64,000 bases of DNA, taken from the NCBI RefSeq assembly GCF_001431725.1, contig NZ_CP013106.1, positions 4,092,001 through 4,156,000 of the forward strand. The letters run 5' to 3'. Shown piece after piece: positions 25,908 through 34,257 of this stretch; positions within the stretch are counted from its first letter, which is position 1, and each line of letters starts with the position of its first letter. The notes under the pieces were generated by a model. It saw only the letters and a list, made by a program, of their open reading frames with translations. It did not search any database and was not told where the DNA came from. The stretch comes from Halomonas huangheensis (lineage in GTDB: Bacteria > Pseudomonadota > Gammaproteobacteria > Pseudomonadales > Halomonadaceae). A program made the position numbers and the translations under genes.

Positions 25908-28889
25908 TTATCCTTGCTGCTCCGGCTCCATCCACTTCCGCCAGGCTTTGATCACGACGTCGCGATGATCACGAAACGCTTCGCTATCGCCGCGAGCAGG
26001 TTCCCGGGTCAGTGCTGAGCTGTGGTTGGCGGCACGCGCGGCGAGATACGCATCACGCAACGCCTGAGCCTCGTCTGCGGACAGGTATTCTGCTTCCTCG
26101 AGAGTTTCGAGGATGCGCATGTTGTCGCTGAAGCGCAGCAATCCCGGAGCCTCGTGCGCGAGCGCCAATACCGCGTACTGGCAGAGGAATTCGATATCGA
26201 CCATACCACCCGGGTCGTGCTTGAGATCGAAACTGCCAGCGCTGTCTTGAGCTGAGGTTGAGCCCAGATGCTCTCGCATCTTGTGGCGCATCTCGACGAC
26301 TTCCGTGCGTAATGCCTTACGCTCGCGCTCGCGTCCGAGAATCTCGCGCCGGATGTCCTCGAAACGTTCGGCCAGGCGCTCGTGCCCCGCCACCACTCGC
26401 GCCCGAACCAGCGCCTGATGTTCCCAGGTCCAGGCCTGATCGCGCTGATATTCAGCGAAAGCCGTCAACGAGCTGACCAGCAATCCCGAATTCCCCGAAG
26501 GTCGCAAACGCATATCGACTTCATACAGGGACCCCGCCGGTGTCACCGCCGACAGCAGATGAATGATCCGCTGCCCAATACGGGTAAAGAACACGCTGTT
26601 GTCGATGGGGCGTGCACCGTTGGTTTCGCCCTGACCCGCGGCATCGTGCAGGAACACCAGATCAAGATCCGAGCCATACCCCAACTCGATGCCACCCAAT
26701 TTGCCGTAACCGACGATCAGAAACTCGGGAACCTCTCCCTGGGGCTCGCCATCCTCGCCCAGAGGGTAACCATGCTTGCGCGTCAGTGCCTTCCACGCCA
26801 TCACCAGCACCGCATCCAACACCACCTCGGCGATATAGGTCAGATAATCGCTGACTTTCATCAGATGGCGTGTACCCGCAATATCCGAGGCGGCGACGTG
26901 GAGGAGTTGGGCGTGCTTGAACACTCGCAGCGCCTCGAGCTGAGCTTCTTCATCGTCCTCGGGAATCCGTGCCAGGGTCTGGCGCAGCTCATCGGCGAGA
27001 CGTGCCTTGTCGGCCGGGGTATAAAGCGTATCCGGGGTCAGCAGTTCATCGAGCAGCACCGGATAGCGGGCAATCTGTTCGGCAATCCATGGGCTGGCAC
27101 TGCACAGCCGCATCAAGTGTCCCATTGCATCGGGGTTCTCTCGCAGCAGAGCCAGATAAGCCGTCCGCCGCAATACTGACTCGATCAACGGCAATACGCG
27201 TTCCAGAGCAATATCCGGCGAATCACTCTCCGCTACCGCCTCAAGCAACATTGGCATCAAGGCGTCGAGGCGTTCATAGCCAATGCGCTGCATGCTTTGC
27301 ACCTGACGTGAACCGGACAGTCCGGTAAGACGTTTGAGTGCGGTATCACCATCCTCAAAGCCTGCCTGACCAAGGATTTCCAGCGCCTCGGCAGCTTCCG
27401 GCTCGCCTCGCCACAACTGACGCCAGCCTTCCAGTCCATTGCTGGTAGCGGAATCTTCGCCAGCCTCATCCTCGGGATCACTGATCACGGCATCGAAGTG
27501 CCGCCGCACTCGTTCACGCACCTCGTCGAGCCGTTCCATCAACGCTATCCAATCGTGCTGACCAAGCGCAAAGGCCACACGCTGGCGATCCAGGTCATCA
27601 TCCGGCAACGCCTGGGTCTGGCGATCCTCGAGTGCCTGAATGGTATGCTCCAGATCGCGCAGGAAGGCGTAATCCGGCAGCAGTTCATCGACGACAGGTT
27701 GAGGCAACAGCCCCAGTTCGGGCAGACGCTGCAATGCCGTCTTCAACGAGGTGACCTGCAGTTCGGTATCGCGACCGCCCCGTATCAGCTGGAACGCCTG
27801 GACCACGAACTCGACCTCGCGAATCCCCCCCGGACCGAGCTTGATGTTGCTCTCCATCCCCTTGCGCTTGACCTCGCGGTTGATCATCGCCTTGAGTTCG
27901 CGCAACGATTCAATGGCACCAAAATCGAGATACTTGCGATAGACGAAGGGGCGGATACTCGACAGCAACTCATAGCCGGCATCGAGGTCACCGGCTACCG
28001 GGCGCGCCTTGAGCATCGCGTAACGCTCCCATTCGCGTCCTTGATCCTGGTAGTAGCTGGCCAGCGAGGCAAAACTTCCGACCAGTGGCCCGCCATCGCC
28101 CAGCGGTCGCAGGCGCATATCGACACGAAATACGAAGCCTTCGTTGGTCACGGCATCCAACGCAGCAATCAGTTTCTGGCCAAGCCGAGTGAAATACTCG
28201 GCATGATCCAACGACTTACGGCCGCCTTCGGTCTCGCCCTTTTCCGGATAGGCGAAGATCAAATCGATGTCTGAAGACAAGTTCAGCTCACCAGCACCAA
28301 GCTTGCCCATCCCCAACACCACGAGGCGTTGATCACCGCCATCTCGCCGCGCTGGGCGGCCCCACCGAGCCTCCAGCCAGTCCTCCAGCCAGCTCAGTGC
28401 CGCTTCGAGACAGACCTCGGCCAGGCGCGACATGGCCGCACCGGTCTGCCAGGCATCGACACCCGGCGGCCGCGTAAGATCGCGCCATACAATGCCCAGC
28501 ATGCGAGCACGGCGAAAACGGCGCAGCACTGCATGCATGGTCGCTTCGTCCTCGGCACCGTCCAGCGCTTCATCCAGCAACTGTCGCAGATCATCGGCGT
28601 TCAGCGCTCGATCCAACTCACCGCTGGAGTCCAGGCTGGCCAACCAGTCAGGATGGCGTACCAGGGTTTCGCCGGCAAAGCTGGATATCGCCAGCACTCG
28701 CGCCAACTGTTCGCGTCGATGGGATTCCAGCGCCTGGTAGACATCCGAAGGTGGCTCCATGCCACGCATCTCAGCGAGGTTATCAGCTTGCTCCAGGCTG
28801 GCCATCAGGCGCTCCCGAACCTTGTCCAGATCGCCGATCAGGCTGGCCGGAATATCATCGCAGTGCAGTGTCTCCAGGCTGGATGGCAT
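25908..28889 (-). CDS. glnE: Bifunctional glutamine synthetase adenylyltransferase/deadenylase
   Basis: A 993-residue protein with two nucleotidyltransferase domains: one with MGKLGAGELNLSSDIDLIFAYP in the first third, the other with YGKLGGIELGYGSDLDLVFLHD near residue 675. Each carries the G-x-D-x-D catalytic pattern and is followed by a GlnD UR-type helical region. It adenylylates glutamine synthetase and removes AMP, linking ammonia use to PII signalling. The frame runs upstream to 29021, but ATG 28887-28889 has GGGAGAG and gives the family length. The upstream stretch is the repeat array at 28937. Confidence 0.93.
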   Translation of the reverse strand: MPSSLETLHCDDIPASLIGDLDKVRERLMASLEQADNLAEMRGMEPPSDVYQALESHRREQLARVLAISSFAGETLVRHPDWLASLDSSGELDRALNADDLRQLLDEALDGAEDEATMHAVLRRFRRARMLGIVWRDLTRPPGVDAWQTGAAMSRLAEVCLEAALSWLEDWLEARWGRPARRDGGDQRLVVLGMGKLGAGELNLSSDIDLIFAYPEKGETEGGRKSLDHAEYFTRLGQKLIAALDAVTNEGFVFRVDMRLRPLGDGGPLVGSFASLASYYQDQGREWERYAMLKARPVAGDLDAGYELLSSIRPFVYRKYLDFGAIESLRELKAMINREVKRKGMESNIKLGPGGIREVEFVVQAFQLIRGGRDTELQVTSLKTALQRLPELGLLPQPVVDELLPDYAFLRDLEHTIQALEDRQTQALPDDDLDRQRVAFALGQHDWIALMERLDEVRERVRRHFDAVISDPEDEAGEDSATSNGLEGWRQLWRGEPEAAEALEILGQAGFEDGDTALKRLTGLSGSRQVQSMQRIGYERLDALMPMLLEAVAESDSPDIALERVLPLIESVLRRTAYLALLRENPDAMGHLMRLCSASPWIAEQIARYPVLLDELLTPDTLYTPADKARLADELRQTLARIPEDDEEAQLEALRVFKHAQLLHVAASDIAGTRHLMKVSDYLTYIAEVVLDAVLVMAWKALTRKHGYPLGEDGEPQGEVPEFLIVGYGKLGGIELGYGSDLDLVFLHDAAGQGETNGARPIDNSVFFTRIGQRIIHLLSAVTPAGSLYEVDMRLRPSGNSGLLVSSLTAFAEYQRDQAWTWEHQALVRARVVAGHERLAERFEDIRREILGRERERKALRTEVVEMRHKMREHLGSTSAQDSAGSFDLKHDPGGMVDIEFLCQYAVLALAHEAPGLLRFSDNMRILETLEEAEYLSADEAQALRDAYLAARAANHSSALTREPARGDSEAFRDHRDVVIKAWRKWMEPEQQG

Positions 28890-28936
28890 GACGGCTCTCC
28901 CTGTCGAGTGGCAGCGTAGTCGCGTGCCATGTTTTC

Positions 28937-29005
28937 GTGAGCGTATTCTTGTGAACGATTTCTGTGAACGTATTTCTGTAAACATGGTTTTGTAAACATG
29001 GTTTC
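28937..29005. repeat. Five degenerate 14-bp tandem repeats upstream of glnE
   Basis: Units beginning GTGAGCG, GTGAACG, GTGAACG, GTAAACA and GTAAACA start at 28937, 28951, 28964, 28978 and 28992 (spacing 14, 13, 14, 14). The fuller consensus is GTGAACGTATTTCT. The array lies 48 bp before the glnE start codon and is AT-rich compared with its surroundings. Confidence 0.75.
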
Positions 29006-29077
29006 CCTTGAGCATACTCAACCCTATCGGGGAAACCTACATCTTCACCTGTGCACTGACCTTCAAGAGCCATTTTC

Positions 29078-29115
29078 AAAAAAAAAAGCCCGGCACCTCA
29101 CCAGAGATACCGGGC
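29078..29115 (-). terminator. Rho-independent terminator of dgkA
   Basis: Stem GCCCGG/CCGGGC (29110-29115 with 29088-29093) followed on the minus strand by ten T. It lies 18 bases past the dgkA stop and is a textbook intrinsic terminator. Confidence 0.9.
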
Positions 29116-29133
29116 CCTGTTTTCGTGTGTCGC

Positions 29134-29508
29134 TCAGATACTCAGATACTTGTCCGCCGCCAGCAGTACCCAGGTCAGTGCGGCCATGATCAGCGCCAGC
29201 ATCACCGCAGCGGAACCGATATCCTTGGCCCTGCCGGACAGCACATGGCGCTCGGGCCCGATGCGGTCGACCACACTTTCGATGGCAGAATTCACCAGCT
29301 CAACGATCAACACCATGAAACAACTGCCCACCAGCAGAATCCATTCCACCGGTGTATCCCCGATCCACCACGCCAGCGGAATCAGCACCAGGCATAGCCC
29401 GAGCTCCTGTCGAAAGGCCGATTCATTGCGAAAAGCCGCCTTGAGCCCCTTCAGAGAATAGCGAGTGGAGTGCACCAGGTGACGCCAACCGGTATGTCCA
29501 GGTTTCAT
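29134..29508 (-). CDS. dgkA: Diacylglycerol kinase (prokaryotic, membrane)
   Basis: A 124-residue three-helix membrane enzyme. Family motifs are GLKAAFRNESAFRQEL near residues 21-36, VELVNSAIESVVDRIG near 69-84 and AKDIGSAAVML near 93-103. It phosphorylates diacylglycerol released in periplasmic glucan and lipopolysaccharide modification. GGAAAG precedes the ATG. It starts 32 bp after the dacB stop on the same strand and ends at a strong terminator. Confidence 0.95.
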   Translation of the reverse strand: MKPGHTGWRHLVHSTRYSLKGLKAAFRNESAFRQELGLCLVLIPLAWWIGDTPVEWILLVGSCFMVLIVELVNSAIESVVDRIGPERHVLSGRAKDIGSAAVMLALIMAALTWVLLAADKYLSI

Positions 29509-29540
29509 CTTGCTTTCCTTATGCGCAGCTCAATCGCGTA

Positions 29541-31019
29541 TCAGTGGTTGGCGATCATGCGGTCTAAATCAAGCGACACCAGGTCGAGCACCCTCGACCA
29601 ACTGATATAGGGCGTACTCGAAGTCCCATTGACCATTACCGTAAATACCCCCCAACGGTTACTGCTGGTGCGGAAATACCCGGTGACCGCACGTACGGCG
29701 ACCGGTTGGTTCAAGGTTCCGGTCTTGAGCATTACATGGCTCTGGAACGTCGAAGACCCGCGGCGAATGAAGCGCATCGGCCCATTGGTTGGCGTCTGAA
29801 GGCCGGCGAGATACAACGGGAACAAGTCTGAGCGCTGGAACATATACTCGTTCAAGGCATTGACGCCCTGGGCTGAGGTGCGGTTACCAACCGTCAGACC
29901 ACTGCCACTTTCCAGCACCACTGGACCATGGCCGGGCACTCCTGCCACAAAGGCCTCGAGTGCGGCTCCAGCGTCATCGAGCTGCGCTTGAGGGGCCTCC
30001 ACCAGATCCAGGGCCAGCATATCGGCCATATAGTTGTTGGAGTAATTGAGCATGCGCAACAGGATTTCCTGCAACGGCTTGCCATCCACCGCGGCTAGAC
30101 GAGTTGCACCGCCAGGCGCCGGATCGCTGGTGACCGAAACGGTCCCCTCGATATCGATACCCACCAGTTCAAGCATCGACTTCAGCGTTGCAGCGGTCTG
30201 GCGCGCCGGATCGCCACTAGCGCGATAGACTTCCTGTGGCAGGGCGTTGGAGGCGATACTGCCTCTGAGTACCAGACGCTCCTGACCATCCTCGACAACG
30301 CGCACTGCACCAAACCCCGACGTCGAACTGGCGGCACCGGTAGTTACATGGTTATCGACGCCAAACAGCGGCTCATGGCTGTTGCAGCTGGTCACCCGAG
30401 CGGGCCCACCCACGGCTCCAGGTGCGACCTGAACACACCAGCTACCGTAGTTGACGCCTGCCGAGGTCAACAGCGCACTGTAGGCATTATCGGAACGCTC
30501 CAGAGCATCACAGCGATCAGTGGTGCGGCAGTTTACCGGGCCAAACAGTGCCTGACTGACGACCAGATTACCTGTCACCCGGCGTACACCTGTCTGGTAT
30601 AAACGCTGCGTGAGACGCCAGAGGTCTTCGCTGACCAGGCTCGGGTCACCACCGCCCTCAAGAATCAGATCACTGTTCAGGGTGCCATCGGTCGACGGCC
30701 GAGCGGCACTCTTGAGTTCCGTGGTGAAGCGATACTGCGGCCCCCATGCGTCCAGCGAGGCGGCGGCGGTGTAGACCTTGGTGACGGAAGCTGGTGTCAG
30801 CATCAGATCCGGGGTGATACTGCCGAGGACCTCTCCCTGCTGATCCCCGGTTCCCAGCAGACGGGCTTCGGCACTGATCCGGTAACCCTGACTGGACAGT
30901 TCGGCAAGATGATCGAGGCCTGCCGCTCTGGAAGGTGAGGCCATAGCTGTCAAACTCAGGACAGCCATGGCGGCGGAAAGAGCGATATATGACCAGAACG
31001 GCATTGATCGACGCGACAT
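29541..31019 (-). CDS. dacB: D-alanyl-D-alanine carboxypeptidase/endopeptidase (PBP4 type)
   Basis: A 492-residue class C penicillin-binding protein with a signal peptide ending near SPSRAA (28-33). Active-site motifs are SVTK (Ser78, Lys81), YSNNYMAD with the SxN element, and KTGT near the C-terminus (LKTGTLNQPVAVRAVTGYF). The insert between motifs 1 and 2 is long, as in PBP4. It trims or cleaves peptidoglycan cross-links in the periplasm. ATG 31019 has GGGAAG; the frame upstream to 31088 lacks support. Confidence 0.92.
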   Translation of the reverse strand: MSRRSMPFWSYIALSAAMAVLSLTAMASPSRAAGLDHLAELSSQGYRISAEARLLGTGDQQGEVLGSITPDLMLTPASVTKVYTAAASLDAWGPQYRFTTELKSAARPSTDGTLNSDLILEGGGDPSLVSEDLWRLTQRLYQTGVRRVTGNLVVSQALFGPVNCRTTDRCDALERSDNAYSALLTSAGVNYGSWCVQVAPGAVGGPARVTSCNSHEPLFGVDNHVTTGAASSTSGFGAVRVVEDGQERLVLRGSIASNALPQEVYRASGDPARQTAATLKSMLELVGIDIEGTVSVTSDPAPGGATRLAAVDGKPLQEILLRMLNYSNNYMADMLALDLVEAPQAQLDDAGAALEAFVAGVPGHGPVVLESGSGLTVGNRTSAQGVNALNEYMFQRSDLFPLYLAGLQTPTNGPMRFIRRGSSTFQSHVMLKTGTLNQPVAVRAVTGYFRTSSNRWGVFTVMVNGTSSTPYISWSRVLDLVSLDLDRMIANH

Positions 31020-31133
31020 GAAGACTTCCCTGCGATGAACGGACACAACCCGGCAAAGTCTACCGTCTGGCGGTTCGCTATTCGACACCCCGTTGATGAC
31101 AGACAGGTGACAGCACAGTTGCCTGGCGGCAGA

Positions 31134-31463
31134 TCAGTGCGCTGATACCGATGAGAACACCTGAATCACGGCGACACCGCCAATGATCAATGTCATGCCG
31201 ATGATCGCCGGCAGATCCGGCTTCTCGCCGTAAATGACGATCCCCACCAACGTGACGAGCACGATGCCCAGACCCGCCCATAACGCATAGGCGATACCGA
31301 CTGGCACGCTACGCAGCACCAGCGTCAGCAGGTAGAAAGCCGAAAGATAGCCGACCACCACCAGTACGCTGGGCCATAGGCGTGTGAACTCGTTGGAGGC
31401 CTTGAGTGCCGAGGTCGCAATGACCTCAGCAACAATCGCCAGAGCCAGATAGAAGTAGCTCAC
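31134..31463 (-). CDS. Small multidrug resistance (SMR) transporter, EmrE/QacE type
   Basis: A 109-residue four-helix protein. Glu13 in IVAEVIATSALK is the proton/drug-binding glutamate (Glu14 of EmrE). The fourth helix has IIGMTLIIGGVAVIQVFS. The start is GTG at 31463, with AGGAG overlapping the end of the PACE gene, so the two are translationally linked. It exports quaternary ammonium or other cations as a dimer. Guanidinium exporters of the same family cannot be excluded. Confidence 0.88.
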   Translation of the reverse strand: MSYFYLALAIVAEVIATSALKASNEFTRLWPSVLVVVGYLSAFYLLTLVLRSVPVGIAYALWAGLGIVLVTLVGIVIYGEKPDLPAIIGMTLIIGGVAVIQVFSSVSAH

Positions 31464-31465
31464 GC

Positions 31466-31879
31466 TTATGTACTCCTTTTCAGACGGCTGAGCATGATGC
31501 GGTCAAAGGCGCTATTGAACACCATGGCGTAGACAAGAAAGAACAGCAAAAATCCGAAATCCAACCAGAAAGCCTCCACCAGCCCGACATTCAGCCACCA
31601 GGCAACCGCCGGTAAGGTCATGATCAACAACCCCAGCTCGAAACCGAGAGCCTGAACGAAGCGCTGCGTCAGGCTACGCTTGCGAGACGGTACCATACGA
31701 TCAAAACCCCAGTTCCAGATCAGGTTCCACAGCATGGCAGCGGTGGCGATACCTGCCGCCAGAATACCGATCTCCCCCATATCATGGCCGCTCAGCCAGG
31801 CAGCCAGCGGTGTAACAATCACCAGTCCACCCAGCTCGAACAGTGTCATATGAGTCAGACGCTCCTTGAACGAACGCAT
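31466..31879 (-). CDS. PACE-family efflux transporter (AceI type)
   Basis: A 137-residue, four-helix protein made of two tandem bacterial transmembrane pair domains (about 5-65 and 70-135). Starting at ATG 31879 puts the conserved glutamate of LFELGG at position 15, as in AceI (Glu15). Family members export chlorhexidine and short diamines. It is the first gene of a PACE-SMR pair, divergent from a LysR gene as aceI is from aceR. A GTG at 31885 would add two residues. Confidence 0.88.
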   Translation of the reverse strand: MRSFKERLTHMTLFELGGLVIVTPLAAWLSGHDMGEIGILAAGIATAAMLWNLIWNWGFDRMVPSRKRSLTQRFVQALGFELGLLIMTLPAVAWWLNVGLVEAFWLDFGFLLFFLVYAMVFNSAFDRIMLSRLKRST

Positions 31880-31960
31880 CGCCACCCTCTCCTCTTGGAA
31901 AACAATATTTGGCTGTTGGCGGCTATTCTAGGGATTATTGCGATGGTATCGAGTTAGAAG

Positions 31961-31979
31961 CTATCGTAATTTACGATAG
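31961..31979. promoter_or_regulatory. 19-bp perfect palindrome, candidate LysR operator
   Basis: CTATCGTAA-T-TTACGATAG is a perfect nine-base dyad around one base, in the gap between the PACE gene (82 bp away) and the divergent LysR gene (54 bp away). The size and position fit the binding site of the adjacent regulator. Confidence 0.7.
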
Positions 31980-32033
31980 ATCAAAGAGCATCAGCGGCCA
32001 GCCACCCGCCCTCCGTACCAGGGAGTACCCGAC

Positions 32034-32960
32034 ATGCACTGGACCCTCGATCAACTGACACTGTTCGTGGCTTGTGCCGACCATGGTTCCTTTTCCGCTG
32101 CCGCGCGCCATGCAGGGCGTGCGCAGTCGGTAGTGAGCACCGCCATCGCCAATCTCGAACTCGATCTCGACTGCGAGCTGTTCGACAGAAGTACGCGTTC
32201 ACCGACCCTGACCAATGCTGGCCAGGCGCTACTGCCGGAGGCCCGAGCGGTAATCGCACAGTGCCAGCGCCTGACGGCCAGGGCTGAGATGCTGGAACGC
32301 GGTGAGGAAGCACAGTTGGTTGTGGCAATTGATGAAGCATTGGTGGAAATGCCTCCAGTGGACGCCACTCTCGAAGCACTGGCGGAACGATACCCCTCAC
32401 TGGCACTGACACTGCTATACGGCGGAGAAGGTGATGTCGCCAACTGGGTCGAGGAGCGAACCGCCAACCTCGGAGTCCTGCTCAGCCAGGAGCGTTCGCC
32501 GGGTGACCTGGATGCCACTCGAATCGCCCTGCTGCGACAGCACTGGGTTGTCGGCTCCCGACACCTCCTGGCACAACACCGCAATATCGGCCCACAGCAA
32601 CTGATGCGGCACCGCCAGCTGATGATTGCCTCCCGCCGCACCTCAGGCCGCTCTGCAGAAGCCGCACCAATGAGTACTCAGTGCTGGCGCCTGAACAGCT
32701 TCTACTCCATGGCGGAGCTCGCCACACGAGGCCTGGGCTGGGCCATTCTCCCCGAGCATATTGCCCACTACCCACCATTTCGCGATCGACTGGTGCGTTT
32801 GACCAGCAGCGCACTCGGCCAGGCGCCCAGTATCGAGGTGGAAACCGTTATCCGCCGCGATGCCGGACAGGGACCGATTGCACGCTGGCTGACAGCGCAG
32901 CTGGGCGAACGCTTTCGGGCGGTAAGTGAAGAAGAGAAGGAAGAGAGAAGGGGTAAATAA
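32034..32960 (+). CDS. LysR-family regulator divergent from PACE-SMR
   Basis: A 308-residue LysR protein. Its helix-turn-helix region begins LDQLTLFVACADHGSFSAAA and continues to SVVSTAIANLELDLDCELFDR. The effector domain ends in SMAELATRGLGWAILPEHIAHYP. The ATG has CAGGGAG upstream. The C-terminus is a charged tail (EEEKEERRGK) encoded by a polypurine run. By position it is likely the AceR-like controller of the neighbouring efflux genes through the palindrome at 31961. Confidence 0.85.
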   Translation: MHWTLDQLTLFVACADHGSFSAAARHAGRAQSVVSTAIANLELDLDCELFDRSTRSPTLTNAGQALLPEARAVIAQCQRLTARAEMLERGEEAQLVVAIDEALVEMPPVDATLEALAERYPSLALTLLYGGEGDVANWVEERTANLGVLLSQERSPGDLDATRIALLRQHWVVGSRHLLAQHRNIGPQQLMRHRQLMIASRRTSGRSAEAAPMSTQCWRLNSFYSMAELATRGLGWAILPEHIAHYPPFRDRLVRLTSSALGQAPSIEVETVIRRDAGQGPIARWLTAQLGERFRAVSEEEKEERRGK

Positions 32961-33027
32961 GAATGCAGAGCCGTCTTGCGGATAACAGCACCTCTTGTAA
33001 CTTACCTTTCTCTTCTTCCAACTACTC

Positions 33028-33726
33028 TCAGCCCTCCGTGCTCTGAGGCATCAGCCCCGGCCGGTAATCGAGGTCGACTACCAGGTGCCACAGCGGTTGT
33101 CCGCTGTCGTGATACTTGCGCTCGAAATGAGTCAGCGGGTCGTCATCGGGATCGAAGGGACCCAGCGGAGCGGAGATGCCGGTGGCCTGAGCAATGGCGA
33201 TGGCGAACTCTTCGATGTAGATGCGCCAGTTGGACCGCACTTCGAGTCGTCCCCCTAGTCCGACAATGGCCGGAAACACGGGATGCCCCTGCCAGCGCAT
33301 CTTGAGCTGTACGGATTTGGGATAGGGGTTGGGGTAAAGCAGGTAATGACGCTCTGGCTGCCACTCGGCAGCAATGGCCAGACGCCAGAAATCCACCAGA
33401 TCAGCACGCACCAGCAATGCGTTGTCAGGTAATGCCCCATGGTCACGCGATAACCGATCGGCACTGCGATCGACTCCGATCACACAGTGCTCGGGAAAAC
33501 GCTCAGCCAGCTTGCGCGTCGACATGCCGACACCGCAGCAGGCATCGAGAATCAAGCCTCGCGACCCCTGAGTCTCGCGCCAGCGCTCGGCCTGTTGAAA
33601 AGCTTCGCGTGTATGCTCGGCAATCGGCTTTCGCCAGACATGCGACAGCGAACGTGACACCCTCCTGTTCAAGTCCTCATGAGGCCCAGCCTGGCTGGTG
33701 GAAATACTGCGCGATGCCTGGTGCAT
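33028..33726 (-). CDS. TrmB-superfamily SAM-dependent methyltransferase, divergent member
   Basis: A 232-residue class I methyltransferase. Motif I is LILDACCGVGMSTRKLAERFP, followed by VIGVDRSADRL. Motif IV is YLLYPNPYPKSVQLKMRW, comparable to DPWPKKRH of tRNA (m7G46) methyltransferase TrmB, then GGRLEVRSNWRIYIEEF, which matches TrmB's post-motif region. The proline-rich motif has lost the acidic residue and several basic residues of true TrmB, so a different substrate is possible. ATG 33726 has AGAGAG; an ATG at 33774 lacks any leader. Confidence 0.75.
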   Translation of the reverse strand: MHQASRSISTSQAGPHEDLNRRVSRSLSHVWRKPIAEHTREAFQQAERWRETQGSRGLILDACCGVGMSTRKLAERFPEHCVIGVDRSADRLSRDHGALPDNALLVRADLVDFWRLAIAAEWQPERHYLLYPNPYPKSVQLKMRWQGHPVFPAIVGLGGRLEVRSNWRIYIEEFAIAIAQATGISAPLGPFDPDDDPLTHFERKYHDSGQPLWHLVVDLDYRPGLMPQSTEG

Positions 33727-34257
33727 GACAACTCTCTGCTGCTGACTCTGGAACGGTGACCCGAGATTGGCCATTCAATCGCTGAAGTGTAACAGCCCAA
33801 CCGCCAGTGCGCTGGTACTCCCCGTCAGGCTACCGATGGCGCCAGTACTGTTAGTCACCCCGAATTGAAGGCCAGCTGTGTCAGACATACAGCATATCGC
33901 GTTGCCACAACCCGCATGACGTTCACAGACTCAAATGCTAAGATCGCTGGCCTCAAACCCTCTCCCATGGCAATATCGAACGGTGTTTTTGCTTGGGGCA
34001 TATGACCAGGCGCTCGGTTCGAGGCTTCAGCGTATGTACTCGTCTCAGCAGTGCCCCGGCAACAAGGGAAAAACCGGTCATGGCGTGATCGCCGAGAGGC
34101 TGTCCGCGGTCAGCGTGAAGACGCCGGAGTCTACACGCGAGCCAGGGGAAATGGTCGAGATCATCTACGATCTCCCATATCAACGCCAGGGTAGCAAGCG
34201 AGGCCATTGACCAGTGACACCCTGTTTTTTTTACTGCTTGATTACGAGGACTCCGGC
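33727..34257. other. Non-coding region before fabY
   Basis: About 530 bp between divergent genes. Two overlapping frames (33935-34210 plus, 33953-34264 minus) give low-complexity proteins without recognisable features, and neither has a convincing leader. A T8 run at 34225 lies just before the fabY leader. Probably the fabY promoter and 5' region. Confidence 0.4.

Noticed and set aside
26382-28274. Long plus-strand frames opposite glnE
   Set aside because: GC-rich codon bias leaves open antisense frames; glnE motifs cover the whole region.
28937-29005. CRISPR-like or iteron interpretation of the 14-bp repeats
   Set aside because: Units are contiguous and degenerate without spacers, and no replication or cas gene is near.
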